The notes: generated from the letters alone by a model not told the origin. A stretch of 64,000 nt of DNA from Virgibacillus sp. NKC19-16 (GCF_021560035.1 NZ_CP074373.1:1546001-1610000); one strand, 5' to 3'. Shown: positions 1-7,758, counted from the stretch's first letter. Translations and numbers: made by a program.

Positions 1-204
1 TTCTAAGTTAACAGTGATTTGTTCATCTTGCAGCGGGAATTCGATAAATTCATCTACCTGCTCCGCGTCGTCAATTTCCTCTTCAACTAATTCAGGCTCA
101 CTATCAGGTTCGGGCACGGTTTCTTCTTTCACGATAGCAGGTTCACTGTTGGCGCATGCTGATAGCAATAAAAGGATCGTTATACCTAATAAACATTTCT
201 TCAT
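1..204 (-). CDS. Lipoprotein, N-terminal part only
   Basis: The reading frame starts at ATG 204-202 on the minus strand and runs off the window start, so only 68 residues are visible. The product begins with a short basic n-region, a hydrophobic core and a lipobox LLSAC, which predicts an exported, lipid-anchored protein. After the Cys comes a low-complexity acidic stretch rich in Glu, Asp and Pro, typical of a linker between the membrane anchor and an extracytoplasmic domain. The functional domain lies outside the window, so no function can be assigned. The acidic linker resembles that of the deacetylase lipoprotein at 32414, but this is not evidence of homology. Confidence 0.7.
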   Translation of the reverse strand, partial: MKKCLLGITILLLLSACANSEPAIVKEETVPEPDSEPELVEEEIDDAEQVDEFIEFPLQDEQITVNLE

Positions 205-423
205 AAACTCGCCCCAATTATAAAATGGTTTATCAATTCGTCAAGGCAATGAAGTACTCAGCGTGAAGTGTACGAACGAATATATCAATTATACAATATT
301 TTAAAAAAGTTAACAGGGGTATTAACAGAAAAACATTTTAGTGATATTTTTTCATTGAGAATAAAATATTAATTGTCAGGTTTTTTTGTTACAATTATGA
401 AGAAACAAAAGGGGAGGGAGTAG

Positions 424-846
424 ATGAAAACATTTAAGCTGAAATCATTGGAAATTATTGAACAAAGAGATGACAATCTTATGCCAAAGAAAATTCCCTT
501 AAAAGATGGTCTTGCCATTAATCGGGAAGATGATAATAATCAATGGGTTATCGAAGCCTTTATTGACTATTCATATCTGGATTATTGTAAGGACTTGAAG
601 AAAAGAAATGAGATTATGGTTCAAGTGAAAATCACAAAAGAGAGTAATGAACCAGCTACATTTATAACGTCCATTATCGGAGTTAATGAAATTGGAGAAC
701 ATATGAATGTGTTGTTTTTAGGCTCAATTGTTGATCGACGTAAAAATAAAGTGGAAGAAATCCTAATAGCTTTAATTGATGAAGGATATCAGGGAAATGA
801 TTTGATAAAGAAATTTAAGGAAGTAATAAACAAAAGGTTAGACTAA
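424..846 (+). CDS. YwpF-like protein
   Basis: A 140-residue soluble protein with no signal peptide or membrane segment. Its N-terminus (MKTFKLKSLEII) and the following pattern of a charged loop, an INxEDD motif and a WxIEA motif look like the YwpF family of Bacillaceae, whose role is unknown. The C-terminal third, from about residue 95, is helical and Lys/Glu-rich. A good ribosome site (GGGGAGGGAG) precedes the ATG by a few bases. It lies 52 bases upstream of ktrD in the same direction, so co-transcription is possible. The family assignment is from memory of sequence pattern and is moderate. Confidence 0.55.
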   Translation: MKTFKLKSLEIIEQRDDNLMPKKIPLKDGLAINREDDNNQWVIEAFIDYSYLDYCKDLKKRNEIMVQVKITKESNEPATFITSIIGVNEIGEHMNVLFLGSIVDRRKNKVEEILIALIDEGYQGNDLIKKFKEVINKRLD

Positions 847-898
847 AAAGATGGTGATTTTTTCCATTAATTATTATGAGCTGTAAGGAGAAATATAT

Positions 899-2263
899 AT
901 GAACCATCGATATCCATTTTCTCAGTGGATAAATAAACTCTCACCTGTACAGATTTTATTGATTTTTTATTTTATCACTGTTATTTTATCAACTGTAATT
1001 TTGTCCTTCCCTGTCAACTATCAGGAAGATGCAAATATTCCGTTTATCGATATTCTTTTTACAGCAGTAAGCGCATTAAGTGTTACCGGATTAAGTACCA
1101 TAGTAATTACGGACACACTCAGCACAACTGGTATTATCGTCCTTGCATTTATTATGCAGTTGGGTGCAGTAGGGGTTATGGCAATCGGTACTTTTATTTG
1201 GCTTCTTTTAGGTAAGAAAATTGGCTTGAAAGAACGTCGTTTAATTATGACAGACCAAAATCAAACTTCTTTTGAAGGCATGGTTCGATTGATTAAACAA
1301 ATCGTTTATTTATTATTAACGGTCGAATTGATTAGTTTTTTAATATTGGGAACTTATTATCTGCAGTATTTTCCAACTGTGGGAGAAGCTTATTTGCAAG
1401 GTTTCTTTGGAACGATAAGTGCTGTATCAAATGGTGGATTTGATATTACAGGAGAGTCGTTAGTTCTATTTAAAGATGATTACTTCGTACAGTTAATAAA
1501 CATGATCCTAATTATTTTTGGTGCTATTGGTTTCCCAGTTCTAATTGAATTAAAAGAATATATTTTATCAAAAATCGGCAAACGAGGAAAAATGCGATTC
1601 AGTTTGTTTACAAAAGTTACGACTACTACTTTTCTAATACTGATCGTCACAGGTACTATCTTTATTTACTTACTCGATGTCGGAAATTTTTTTACAGGAA
1701 AATCATGGCATGAATCATTGTTTTATGCATTATTTCAATCGGTAACAACAAGAAGTGGTGGCCTTGCCACAATGGATGTCAGTCAGCTGACAGAGCAAAA
1801 TCATCTGTTTATGTCTTTTTTAATGTTTATCGGAGCATCTCCCAGCAGTGCGGGCGGTGGTATTCGAACAACAACTTTTGCTCTTGTAGTCATTTTTATC
1901 ATTACATTTGCTAGAGGCAGAAGAAGCATTCGTATTTTTAATCGGGAAGTATATGAGGAAGACTTGTTGAAAGCTGTCACCGTTGCCTTACTGGCGATTG
2001 TACTTGTATTTAGCTCTATTATACTTATCTCGGTTGCAGAGCCATTTTCCTTAAGCCAAATTCTCTTTGAAGTCACATCAGCTTTTGGAACTGTAGGTCT
2101 TTCTCTTGGTATAACAAGTGAATTGTCTGCATTTAGTAAGATTATCCTTATGTTTCTCATGTTTATTGGCAGGGTTGGTATAATCACGATTTTATTCATA
2201 TTTAAAAGGAATAAAAAAAGCGGAAATTACCATTATCCAAAAGAAAAAATGATCATCGGCTAA
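899..2263 (+). CDS. ktrD: KtrD/KtrB-type K+ channel subunit
   Basis: A 454-residue membrane protein of the TrkH/KtrB superfamily, usual length for KtrB/KtrD. It forms the ion-conducting dimer that is gated by a cytoplasmic RCK ring (KtrA or KtrC). Four pore repeats are visible, each with a filter glycine: SVTGLS near residue 65, SNGGFD near 180, TRSGGL near 285 and GTVGLS near 400. The conserved SPSSAGGGIRTTTF stretch after the third repeat corresponds to the intramembrane gate region. The partner KtrC is at 15553, about 13 kb away, as in B. subtilis where the two genes are also unlinked. The call KtrD rather than KtrB rests on pairing with a lone ktrC and is inference. Confidence 0.88.
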   Translation: MNHRYPFSQWINKLSPVQILLIFYFITVILSTVILSFPVNYQEDANIPFIDILFTAVSALSVTGLSTIVITDTLSTTGIIVLAFIMQLGAVGVMAIGTFIWLLLGKKIGLKERRLIMTDQNQTSFEGMVRLIKQIVYLLLTVELISFLILGTYYLQYFPTVGEAYLQGFFGTISAVSNGGFDITGESLVLFKDDYFVQLINMILIIFGAIGFPVLIELKEYILSKIGKRGKMRFSLFTKVTTTTFLILIVTGTIFIYLLDVGNFFTGKSWHESLFYALFQSVTTRSGGLATMDVSQLTEQNHLFMSFLMFIGASPSSAGGGIRTTTFALVVIFIITFARGRRSIRIFNREVYEEDLLKAVTVALLAIVLVFSSIILISVAEPFSLSQILFEVTSAFGTVGLSLGITSELSAFSKIILMFLMFIGRVGIITILFIFKRNKKSGNYHYPKEKMIIG

Positions 2264-2393
2264 TTTGTTTATATTGTTAGATCATATATTACTTTATTTA
2301 GGGGAAGGATCTTGGTATGATAGTAGGGAGGAATATTATATTTTCTAGAGATGTTCTAAACGGTACATAGATAATATGAAGGAGGTCACGCTC

Positions 2394-2474
2394 ATGTGGG
2401 AGATTGCTTTCGGAGTTGTTTGTTTAGGAATAATCGTTTTGAATGTAGGTTACTGCCTTTTTGATAGAGAATAG
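2394..2474 (+). CDS. 26-residue single-pass membrane peptide
   Basis: A short frame, preceded by a near-perfect ribosome site (AAGGAGGT, 7 bases before ATG), encodes MWEIAFGVVCLGIIVLNVGY followed by CLFDRE. It is one hydrophobic helix with a short charged C-terminus. Shape and size recall KdpF, the small subunit of the Kdp K+ pump, and other transporter-associated micropeptides, but the match is only general. It lies 130 bases after ktrD in the same direction. I do not recognise the family. The strong ribosome site is the main reason to consider it real. Confidence 0.55.
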   Translation: MWEIAFGVVCLGIIVLNVGYCLFDRE

Positions 2475-2480
2475 TAGAAC

Positions 2481-2640
2481 AAAGGCGAAAGCGCCCAGTT
2501 ATAGTCGGCCTTCCTTTAGCCTAGCGAACCGATGTTGACTTATCGTAGTGAGGAATGTGAAGTTTGGGGCTGCGCTAAATGCTCGCCCCACCGTAAAGAT
2601 TTGCTGGGTGCTGGAGCCGGATGAAGCTTATTTGGCTATT
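2481..2640 (+). repeat. Type A intergenic hairpin repeat, copy 1
   Basis: This stretch fills the gap between the micropeptide gene and sip. A closely similar copy lies inverted at about 53057-53235. The core from 2545 holds a hairpin GGGGC...GCCCC followed by ACCGTAAAGATTTGCT. The stem is related to, but not identical with, the stem in repeats R2, R3 and R4. No reading frame is supported here. Confidence 0.75.
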
Positions 2641-2687
2641 AATTTATCCACACACATCAAAATTTTATAATTTCCTAGAATAGAAAG

Positions 2688-2713
2688 AAGGGTCGGACAA
2701 ACACCCGACCCTT
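2688..2713 (-). terminator. Terminator of sip
   Basis: A 9-bp stem AAGGGTCGG/CCGACCCTT with a 7-base loop overlaps the sip stop codon. On the minus strand it is followed by TTCTTTCTA, a moderate U-tract. Confidence 0.65.
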
Positions 2714-3236
2714 ATCTTGTCTTGCCCCATTCACTGAATGGATATATGATAAATTCAGACCTTCCAATAATTTCATCTTCTGCAATAAATCCCAAACCAT
2801 TCCTGCTGTCTTTACTTAACCCGCGATTGTCTCCCATTACAAAGTAAGAGTCACTAGGTATTTGAATGGGACCTGTACTACCAGTTCGTTGTAAGTCCTC
2901 TTCATTTAAAAATCTTTGCTGATACTTCTCGCCGTTAATAAATAACGCACTGTCATTTATTTCAATTGTTTCACCAGGTAAGCCAATGACACGCTTCACA
3001 TAATTTTTCGAAGGTCTTTGAATGATGACAACATCTCCACGTTCAGGTTCATCAAGTAGGTAAACCGCCTTATTAACGATTACTCTTTCACCGCTTTCTA
3101 GCGTTGGCTCCATACTTTCTCCTTCAACGATCGAAGTGGCAAATATAAAGGTTCGTAAAATGAAAGCTATTATGATAGCAATAATAATCGCCTTTGCCCA
3201 TTCGAGCCATTCGTTTTTCTTTTTCGCTTCAGCCAA
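2712..3236 (-). CDS. sipT: Type I signal peptidase
   Basis: A Gram-positive type I signal peptidase (S26 family), which removes signal peptides from exported preproteins at the outer face of the membrane. An N-terminal membrane anchor (AIIIAIIIAFILRTFIF) is followed by box B GESMEPTL with the nucleophile Ser, box D YVKRVIGLPGE with the general-base Lys, and box E MGDNRGLSKDSR. The frame is open to a TTG at 3260 and an ATG at 3245, but neither has a well-spaced ribosome site. The TTG at 3236 (MAEAKKKNEW) follows AGAAAGGATG by about 6 bases and gives 174 residues, so I prefer it. The symbol is a B. subtilis analogy; sipS and sipU are close paralogues. Confidence 0.88.
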   Translation of the reverse strand: MAEAKKKNEWLEWAKAIIIAIIIAFILRTFIFATSIVEGESMEPTLESGERVIVNKAVYLLDEPERGDVVIIQRPSKNYVKRVIGLPGETIEINDSALFINGEKYQQRFLNEEDLQRTGSTGPIQIPSDSYFVMGDNRGLSKDSRNGLGFIAEDEIIGRSEFIIYPFSEWGKTR

Positions 3237-3461
3237 CAGATACATCCTTTCTTTAGACAACTTGCCAATCGTTAAAGCCTGTACTTATTAAACATTCCTA
3301 TCTTCCAAAAAAGATATTTCAATACTATATTATCATAGTGAACACAAGGATTCTAGGGATAAAACTTCGTTGTAGGCTGAACATTAGATAAGGCTTGTCA
3401 TTATCTGTTTACCTGTGCTAAAGTAAAGAAAAAACTTGAGGAGGTACTAAATTTAATTATA

Positions 3462-3629
3462 ATGTATCCTGAAGATAAACTTTTAAAACGAATAGAATTT
3501 TTGCGCCAACAGATGACTGAAGTTGCAACGGAAAAGGGCTTTACCCACATTGATTCCATTGAACTCAGTCAGGAATTGGATCTATTATTGAACCACTATG
3601 ATACGATGAAACAAAGTCGAACAGATTAG
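3462..3629 (+). CDS. Spo0E-like aspartyl-phosphate phosphatase
   Basis: A 55-residue helical-hairpin protein with the family signature SQELD (in SIELSQELDLLLNHY). Spo0E-family proteins dephosphorylate Spo0A~P and so restrain entry into sporulation. The two predicted helices (about residues 4-25 and 32-50) match the fold. The ATG at 3462 lies 16 bases after a strong GAGGAGGT, which is a long spacing. An in-frame ATT at 3456 would be better placed. A stem CTAGCAT/ATGCTAG at 3645-3677 follows. The Spo0A target is inferred from the family; some members act on other regulators. Confidence 0.75.
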   Translation: MYPEDKLLKRIEFLRQQMTEVATEKGFTHIDSIELSQELDLLLNHYDTMKQSRTD

Positions 3630-3644
3630 TTTATAACTTAGTAT

Positions 3645-3684
3645 CTAGCATATTGCTATAAGCTTGTCTAATGCTAGGTTTTCC
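3645..3684 (+). terminator. Probable terminator after Spo0E-like gene
   Basis: A 7-bp stem CTAGCAT/ATGCTAG with a 19-base loop is followed by GTTTTCC. The long loop and short U-tract make it a modest candidate. Confidence 0.4.
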
Positions 3685-3911
3685 TTCTATACAATGCTTT
3701 CCTGTACATCCAACCCTATATTTTTCAATCATTCTTAATCATAATTTTATAGTTTTAATGATTTGTACGTTTTATGCCGAAGACTATGTGTTTAAGCCCC
3801 AAATTAAATATAATATAAAAATTTCATAAAATGTTCAAACAATTGTAACCTATAAGGAGGAAAAATAGGGTATACTAGTACTAAAGGATAAAAAAAGGAG
3901 TGTATTATATT

Positions 3912-4058
3912 ATGAGACCAAAGTCATTAAACTTTGAACAACTCGTTCAGCAAAATAAAAGGGAACTATTGGATGATGAAAAAAGCCTTTCCCAATTAGA
4001 AATGAGACTGGACAAAAAGCAGGCAGATGCAACAGAAAAAACGCCGGAACGACATTAA
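3912..4058 (+). CDS. FbpB-like small basic protein
   Basis: A 48-residue protein starting MRPKSLNFEQLVQQNKRELL, which matches the FbpB family of small proteins. In B. subtilis FbpB is Fur-regulated and works with the sRNA FsrA to spare iron; other members of this widespread family are uncharacterised. A ribosome site AAAAAAAGGAG lies 11 bases before the ATG, and TATACT at 3869 could be a -10 box. I see no convincing Fur box upstream, so an iron role is not supported by the sequence. Its stop codon overlaps the stop of the convergent EamA gene. Confidence 0.65.
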   Translation: MRPKSLNFEQLVQQNKRELLDDEKSLSQLEMRLDKKQADATEKTPERH

Positions 4059-4076
4059 GTCGCTCCTGCGTTTTTT
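4036..4076. terminator. Bidirectional terminator, FbpB-like / EamA
   Basis: AAAAAACGC...GCGTTTTTT encloses a stem (GGAACGAC/GTCGCTCC, imperfect). It overlaps the stop codons of both convergent genes and has T-runs on both strands. Confidence 0.75.
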
Positions 4077-4948
4077 GTATGTGGTTTCACCTGAATGATC
4101 ACGACCGCGCCAATAATTAAAGCCTTTCCCACCATCTGGATAAACGTAAACGCCTCCTGGAAAATAAAAACACCGATAAACGTTGCTACAACGGGTTCAA
4201 TTGTCGTTAAGATAGAAGCTTTTGATGCTTCCGTCTGCTGCAGTCCATAGGTGTAAATGATATACGCAAATGCTGTTGGCAGGAATCCGAGTCCGAATGC
4301 ATAAAACAATACAGTCGGATCTGCAAGCAAATGAGCCTTTTCCTGGTATGGAAAAAAAGGCAATAAAGCAACTGCTGCGACGATAAATGTGTACGTTGTG
4401 ATACTTAAACTTGTGTATTTTTTCAATGCAAATTTACTAAAGATGCTGTATAGCGCATAACCAATTCCTGATCCAAGTCCAAATAAAATGCTGCTAATCT
4501 GAAGTGCTTGTAAGTTCAGTGGAATTACCCCAACAACCAAGCAAGTACCAAACAACGTAATTATTAGGGCAATTATTTTTATCCTTGTCAGGGGTTCTTT
4601 AAATAGAAAAAAAGACATAATTGTTACAAAAGCCGGTGCTGTATAAAGTAATGCTGTTGCAACAGGGATTGTAGATAATTCCATTGCTGTAAACATGCAA
4701 TAATTAAAAAAGATGATGCTTAAAATGCCTGTACCTAAAAAGTATCTTATATCTTTTGGTGTATGTAGATTCAACTTTTTGGGTGAGACGATAACTAAAT
4801 AGAGTAATAATAAAATGGCAGAAGACCACGCCCTTAGTGTAACGACCTCCATAGGTGTAAACCCAAATGCATATAAATTCTTCACGTACCAGCCAATGGT
4901 CCCCCACAAACCAGCACCAATAATTATGAATAAAAAAGCTTTATTCAA
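4055..4948 (-). CDS. EamA/DMT-family permease
   Basis: A 297-residue inner-membrane protein with ten predicted helices arranged as two EamA repeats (about 1-135 and 150-285), the usual drug/metabolite transporter layout. Recognisable features are the GLWGTIGW stretch in helix 1, LLYTAPAFV in repeat 1 and SILTTIEPVVATFIG in repeat 2. Start is TTG with an AAGGGTGG ribosome site 10 bases upstream. Substrate cannot be read from sequence; members export amino acids, purines or sugars. It stands alone between convergent and divergent neighbours. Confidence 0.8.
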   Translation of the reverse strand: MNKAFLFIIIGAGLWGTIGWYVKNLYAFGFTPMEVVTLRAWSSAILLLLYLVIVSPKKLNLHTPKDIRYFLGTGILSIIFFNYCMFTAMELSTIPVATALLYTAPAFVTIMSFFLFKEPLTRIKIIALIITLFGTCLVVGVIPLNLQALQISSILFGLGSGIGYALYSIFSKFALKKYTSLSITTYTFIVAAVALLPFFPYQEKAHLLADPTVLFYAFGLGFLPTAFAYIIYTYGLQQTEASKASILTTIEPVVATFIGVFIFQEAFTFIQMVGKALIIGAVVIIQVKPHTKNAGAT

Positions 4949-5088
4949 CGTATCATACCACCCTTTTTATGCTTTAAGCTGATTATATCAAATAAATGAC
5001 AAAATTAGGATATATGAACGTATATTTGAAATAATAAATGTTGAGACTATAACTAAATGTAGTCGGAGTGTGGAATAGGGGAGAATAT

Positions 5089-5430
5089 ATGTTTATAGGA
5101 AGTTGGATTAATTTATCGCGGCTTACACCTTTAGGAATAAAGGAAGAGCATATCTACTTTTTGATTATAGCCATAGGAATAATAATTAGCTATGTCTTCG
5201 TACAACCTTTTATTAAATGGTTTGTAGCGAACCGGTCTGCTAAATTACTAAGTTATATTATTAGCAGCTTATTGGTTATTGTTAGTTGTTTTGTAGTGGT
5301 TTTATTCATAGGAGACTTACATCATTTACGGATTAATTTGTTGAAAATCACATTACAAACCTTAGCTGTTTTTGGGGTTGTACTTATCTTATTCTATAGT
5401 TACCGGCGATTTATTAAGAAAATAAATTAG
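5089..5430 (+). CDS. Small three-helix membrane protein
   Basis: A 113-residue protein with three hydrophobic segments (about residues 22-42, 55-78 and 88-106) and a basic C-terminus (RRFIKKIN). I chose ATG 5089 because AGGGGAG sits 6 bases upstream; a GTG at 5068 would place that site inside the gene. I do not recognise the family. It is monocistronic, followed by a strong terminator. Confidence 0.6.
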   Translation: MFIGSWINLSRLTPLGIKEEHIYFLIIAIGIIISYVFVQPFIKWFVANRSAKLLSYIISSLLVIVSCFVVVLFIGDLHHLRINLLKITLQTLAVFGVVLILFYSYRRFIKKIN

Positions 5431-5462
5431 AAAAGCGTATGCATGAAAGCGATACGCTTTTT
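5431..5462. terminator. Bidirectional terminator
   Basis: A 10-bp stem AAAAGCGTAT/ATACGCTTTT with an 11-base loop and T-runs on both strands serves the gene ending at 5430 and the convergent gene ending at 5470. Confidence 0.8.
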
Positions 5463-5469
5463 AAAGTTA

Positions 5470-5685
5470 TTACTTTCCGTCTTTCACATCTAGTTCATTC
5501 TGCAAATTCTCCAACCAGCGGAATACTGGATGAAATATTTCTTCAGGTGAATCTAAACGCTCTGGTGCTGCGTCCATAACCAGCTTTTTTTCTGATTCAG
5601 ATAATTTTTCATAATGATCTTTTAACTTATGCGTTTGTCCCGCATATCCTTTTAGTTCAGACATGAAGGCGTTAAGTTCTATCAT
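5470..5685 (-). CDS. Small soluble protein of unknown function
   Basis: A 71-residue acidic, helical protein preceded by an excellent ribosome site (AAAGGAGG, 7 bases). It contains a Lys/Glu-rich helix (KLKDHYEKLSESEKKLV) and a hydrophobic C-terminal helix (IFHPVFRWLENL). I do not recognise it. It lies 57 bases downstream of ykyB on the same strand, so the two may form a transcription unit. Confidence 0.65.
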   Translation of the reverse strand: MIELNAFMSELKGYAGQTHKLKDHYEKLSESEKKLVMDAAPERLDSPEEIFHPVFRWLENLQNELDVKDGK

Positions 5686-5742
5686 GTAAAGTCCTCCTTT
5701 TACTAGTATAATACCTTCCTATAGGAGGATTGAAACGTGATA

Positions 5743-6222
5743 CTAATAATTTCGATGTGTTTTCTTTGGTGGCCATTCCATTTTCCCTAATGAGGATGGG
5801 GTGAAATAGGAAGAAGTATGCCTTTTTCTGGGCACGGAAGCATTCCTTTTCTCCTTTGGTTTCCAGTCGATATAACGATAGACTATTTTCTTAGCTTGTG
5901 ATAAGGACATCTTTGTTTGTGGATTACGGTAATTATGATCAAGTGAACCTAAATGTTCAAGCTCTTTGAAGTCTTCCTTTGCTGGAGGTATATGAAAATA
6001 ATAACTGTCTACTTTTACAAGCAGGGTGGAGTGCTGATTACTTAATTTTGGCTGGTCCGAGAAATGGAGTCCTACTTTTGTAGCTCGTTTTTCCTTCAAC
6101 AGGCGGTTGATTGCTTCTTTTTTTATAAAATATAAATGTTGAGGCTCAGGTGCCGTTTTTGCATGACGGTTAATGGTAAACAAAGCTTTCGCAAGATCAC
6201 TTAACTGGATATTCTCCTTCAT
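5743..6222 (-). CDS. ykyB: YkyB family protein
   Basis: A 159-residue protein matching B. subtilis YkyB along its length: INRHAKTAPEP near the N-terminus, KVGLHFSDQPK, YYFHIPPAKEDF and HLGSLDHNYRNP. The family has no known function. There is no signal peptide; the C-terminus is basic. A strong AAAAGGAGG ribosome site precedes the ATG. In B. subtilis ykyB also lies near ykuE and ykuL, as here. Confidence 0.88.
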   Translation of the reverse strand: MKENIQLSDLAKALFTINRHAKTAPEPQHLYFIKKEAINRLLKEKRATKVGLHFSDQPKLSNQHSTLLVKVDSYYFHIPPAKEDFKELEHLGSLDHNYRNPQTKMSLSQAKKIVYRYIDWKPKEKRNASVPRKRHTSSYFTPSSLGKMEWPPKKTHRNY

Positions 6223-6307
6223 TGTTTTTCCTCCTTTTCTATCATATTCATAATGCTTGTCTTTATCCTATCGTAAAGCCTGTCCAAGTGCAAATGTTTT
6301 TTAATAA

Positions 6308-6785
6308 GGCTCTTTTCGTAAGTATTTTTGCCTTTAAATCTTCGCGGTTGATATAAAAGACGATATAAGTGCTTGTTGATTTCCGCTGCGGACCGTTGCT
6401 TTCCGCGGGCACGGCTTCAGCCTCCTCGGAAGAAAACCACTTCCTGCGGGGTCTTCAGACTCGTGCTTTTCCCGCAGGAGTCAACGGTCCTCCGCTCCAA
6501 TCAACCATCAAAAGTGGGTAGCTGCTGTTTAATTAAACAGGAAGTAAATAAATGTGATGAAGTCGTAAAACAGTACAGCACTAGCGGAGGAAATACATGG
6601 AGACTCCGGCGGGAGGAAAGGCATAGGTGAGACCCCGAAGTGCGATAGCACGAGGGGGCTCACCAGCCGCCCGCGGAAAGCGAAATGTATTTCCGCAGCG
6701 GGTAATAAGAAGCATCCTTAATTTTAAGTTACGTCGTCTTTTATTTCTATTGTGCCAAAAGCAACAATCTTTTAGTAAACAGTCT
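6308..6785. repeat. MITE-like repeat R1 (about 480 bp)
   Basis: The largest of four related elements. The left end reads TTTTCGTAAG...GCCTTTAAA...GTTGATATAAAAGACGATA. The right end, inverted, carries GACGACGTAA and ends at CAATCTTTTAGTAAACAGTC. Inside are two GC-rich modules with inverted ends: 6382-6498 (GGACCGTTG...CAACGGTCC) and 6583-6703 (GGAAATACAT...ATGTATTTCC). Open frames inside it arise from this sequence and have no ribosome sites. It carries no transposase. Confidence 0.75.
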
Positions 6786-6790
6786 CTAAT

Positions 6791-6826
6791 AAAGAAGAGC
6801 AGAAATATATATTTCTGCTCTTCTTT
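6791..6826 (-). terminator. Perfect-palindrome terminator
   Basis: A perfect 36-base palindrome (18-bp half AAAGAAGAGCAGAAATAT) lies just beyond the stop of the minus-strand gene at 6835. It gives a strong hairpin ending in U-rich sequence on either strand. Confidence 0.8.
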
Positions 6827-6834
6827 AGCTAGCT

Positions 6835-7161
6835 CTAAATATTATCCCATTTTTTATCTAAAATGCCTATATCCTTAAGGAGACTAACAACAAGTGAGTC
6901 CTGTTCGCTTTCGAAGGCGTCCTCTGTACACGCGCCATTAGCTTCATAGTTTAGGTCTTCTGCATCTTGCAATTCGGCATCTTCAAGAAAATTTGTCGGA
7001 TCAGATTGTTCAAAACAGGACGGTGCAATATAAGTGCTTTTATTATGTTCAAGAATAATTCTTGTGTCGGCAGAGGGGTGGGTCTTTTTAGGAATAGTAA
7101 ACCCGGCAATAAGAATGATACCTATTAAAACCAATACAAGAATCAATGTCTTCTTTTTCAT
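6835..7161 (-). CDS. Membrane-anchored protein with two cysteines, downstream of sco
   Basis: A 108-residue protein with one N-terminal hydrophobic segment (TLILVLVLIGIILIAGF) and an acidic extracytoplasmic tail. The tail holds two cysteines, in IAPSCFEQ and EANGACTEDAF, about 36 residues apart. I chose ATG 7161 because AAAGGAG sits 7 bases upstream. It starts 24 bases after the sco stop on the same strand, so the two are almost certainly co-transcribed. I do not recognise the family. A role alongside Sco in copper or thiol chemistry is a guess from context only. Confidence 0.65.
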   Translation of the reverse strand: MKKKTLILVLVLIGIILIAGFTIPKKTHPSADTRIILEHNKSTYIAPSCFEQSDPTNFLEDAELQDAEDLNYEANGACTEDAFESEQDSLVVSLLKDIGILDKKWDNI

Positions 7162-7185
7162 GCGGAAACTCCTTTGCAGCAATTT

Positions 7186-7758
7186 CTATAATACAGCTTT
7201 TAAGTCCTCAGCTATTACTTCCATTTCACTGGAATCCACGCCATTGTACTGTTTAATGACTTCCCCTTCCGGATTAACCAGGAAGAAACTGGTTCCATGG
7301 GTTACTTGATCTGAATCAGATGGTGGTTCTGCTACCATTGAACGAAATGATGTGATGGAAAATTCCTTAATGGTCTCAAAGTCATACCCTGTCAAAAATG
7401 TCCAGTTACTTAAATCAGCATCGTATTCATTAGCATACTCTTTCAATACTTCAGGTGTATCATATTCCGGATCAACACTGAAAGAAACAAGTTGTGCATC
7501 AAGATTCTCTTCCTCCATAATTGACTGTAAACTGGACATATTTGATGTCATCGGGAGGCAAACGGTGGTACAATTCGTGAAAACAAAATCCGCTACCCAC
7601 CATTCTCCTTCTAAATCATCAAGACTTAATGTCCCGTTATCCTGTGTTGTAAACTCAAAATCTGCCACATCTTCAGACATATTTGTCTCAATATCTTCTC
7701 CACAGGCAACAAGAAATAGGACTAAACCACCTAATATTAAAATCTGGAATCGCTTCAT
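7186..7758 (-). CDS. sco: SCO-family copper chaperone lipoprotein
   Basis: A 190-residue lipoprotein with a thioredoxin-like fold. The lipobox LFLVAC predicts membrane anchoring outside the cell. Family copper ligands are all present: CTTVC in the FTNCTTVCLPM motif and the distal His in VTHGTSFFL. Sco (YpmQ in B. subtilis) is needed to build the CuA centre of cytochrome oxidase subunit II, encoded here at 47454. I prefer ATG 7758 over GTG 7764 because AAAGGTAGG is better spaced. It heads an operon with the Cys-containing membrane protein at 6835. Confidence 0.88.
   Translation of the reverse strand: MKRFQILILGGLVLFLVACGEDIETNMSEDVADFEFTTQDNGTLSLDDLEGEWWVADFVFTNCTTVCLPMTSNMSSLQSIMEEENLDAQLVSFSVDPEYDTPEVLKEYANEYDADLSNWTFLTGYDFETIKEFSITSFRSMVAEPPSDSDQVTHGTSFFLVNPEGEVIKQYNGVDSSEMEVIAEDLKAVL

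Noticed and set aside
14-223. Plus-strand Ser-rich frame at the window start
   Set aside because: The opposite strand encodes a lipoprotein with a proper signal peptide and lipobox; the Ser-rich product is its shadow.
1801-2199. Minus-strand 132-codon frame
   Set aside because: Antisense to the pore region of ktrD; no ribosome site and no recognisable domain.
6382-6703. Possible CRISPR or tandem repeat array in the GC-rich repeat
   Set aside because: The repeats are inverted and unevenly spaced, with no regular repeat-spacer unit.
6373-6878. Two plus-strand open frames of 83-85 codons
   Set aside because: They arise from GC-rich repeat R1, have low-complexity Arg/Ser-rich translations and lack ribosome sites.
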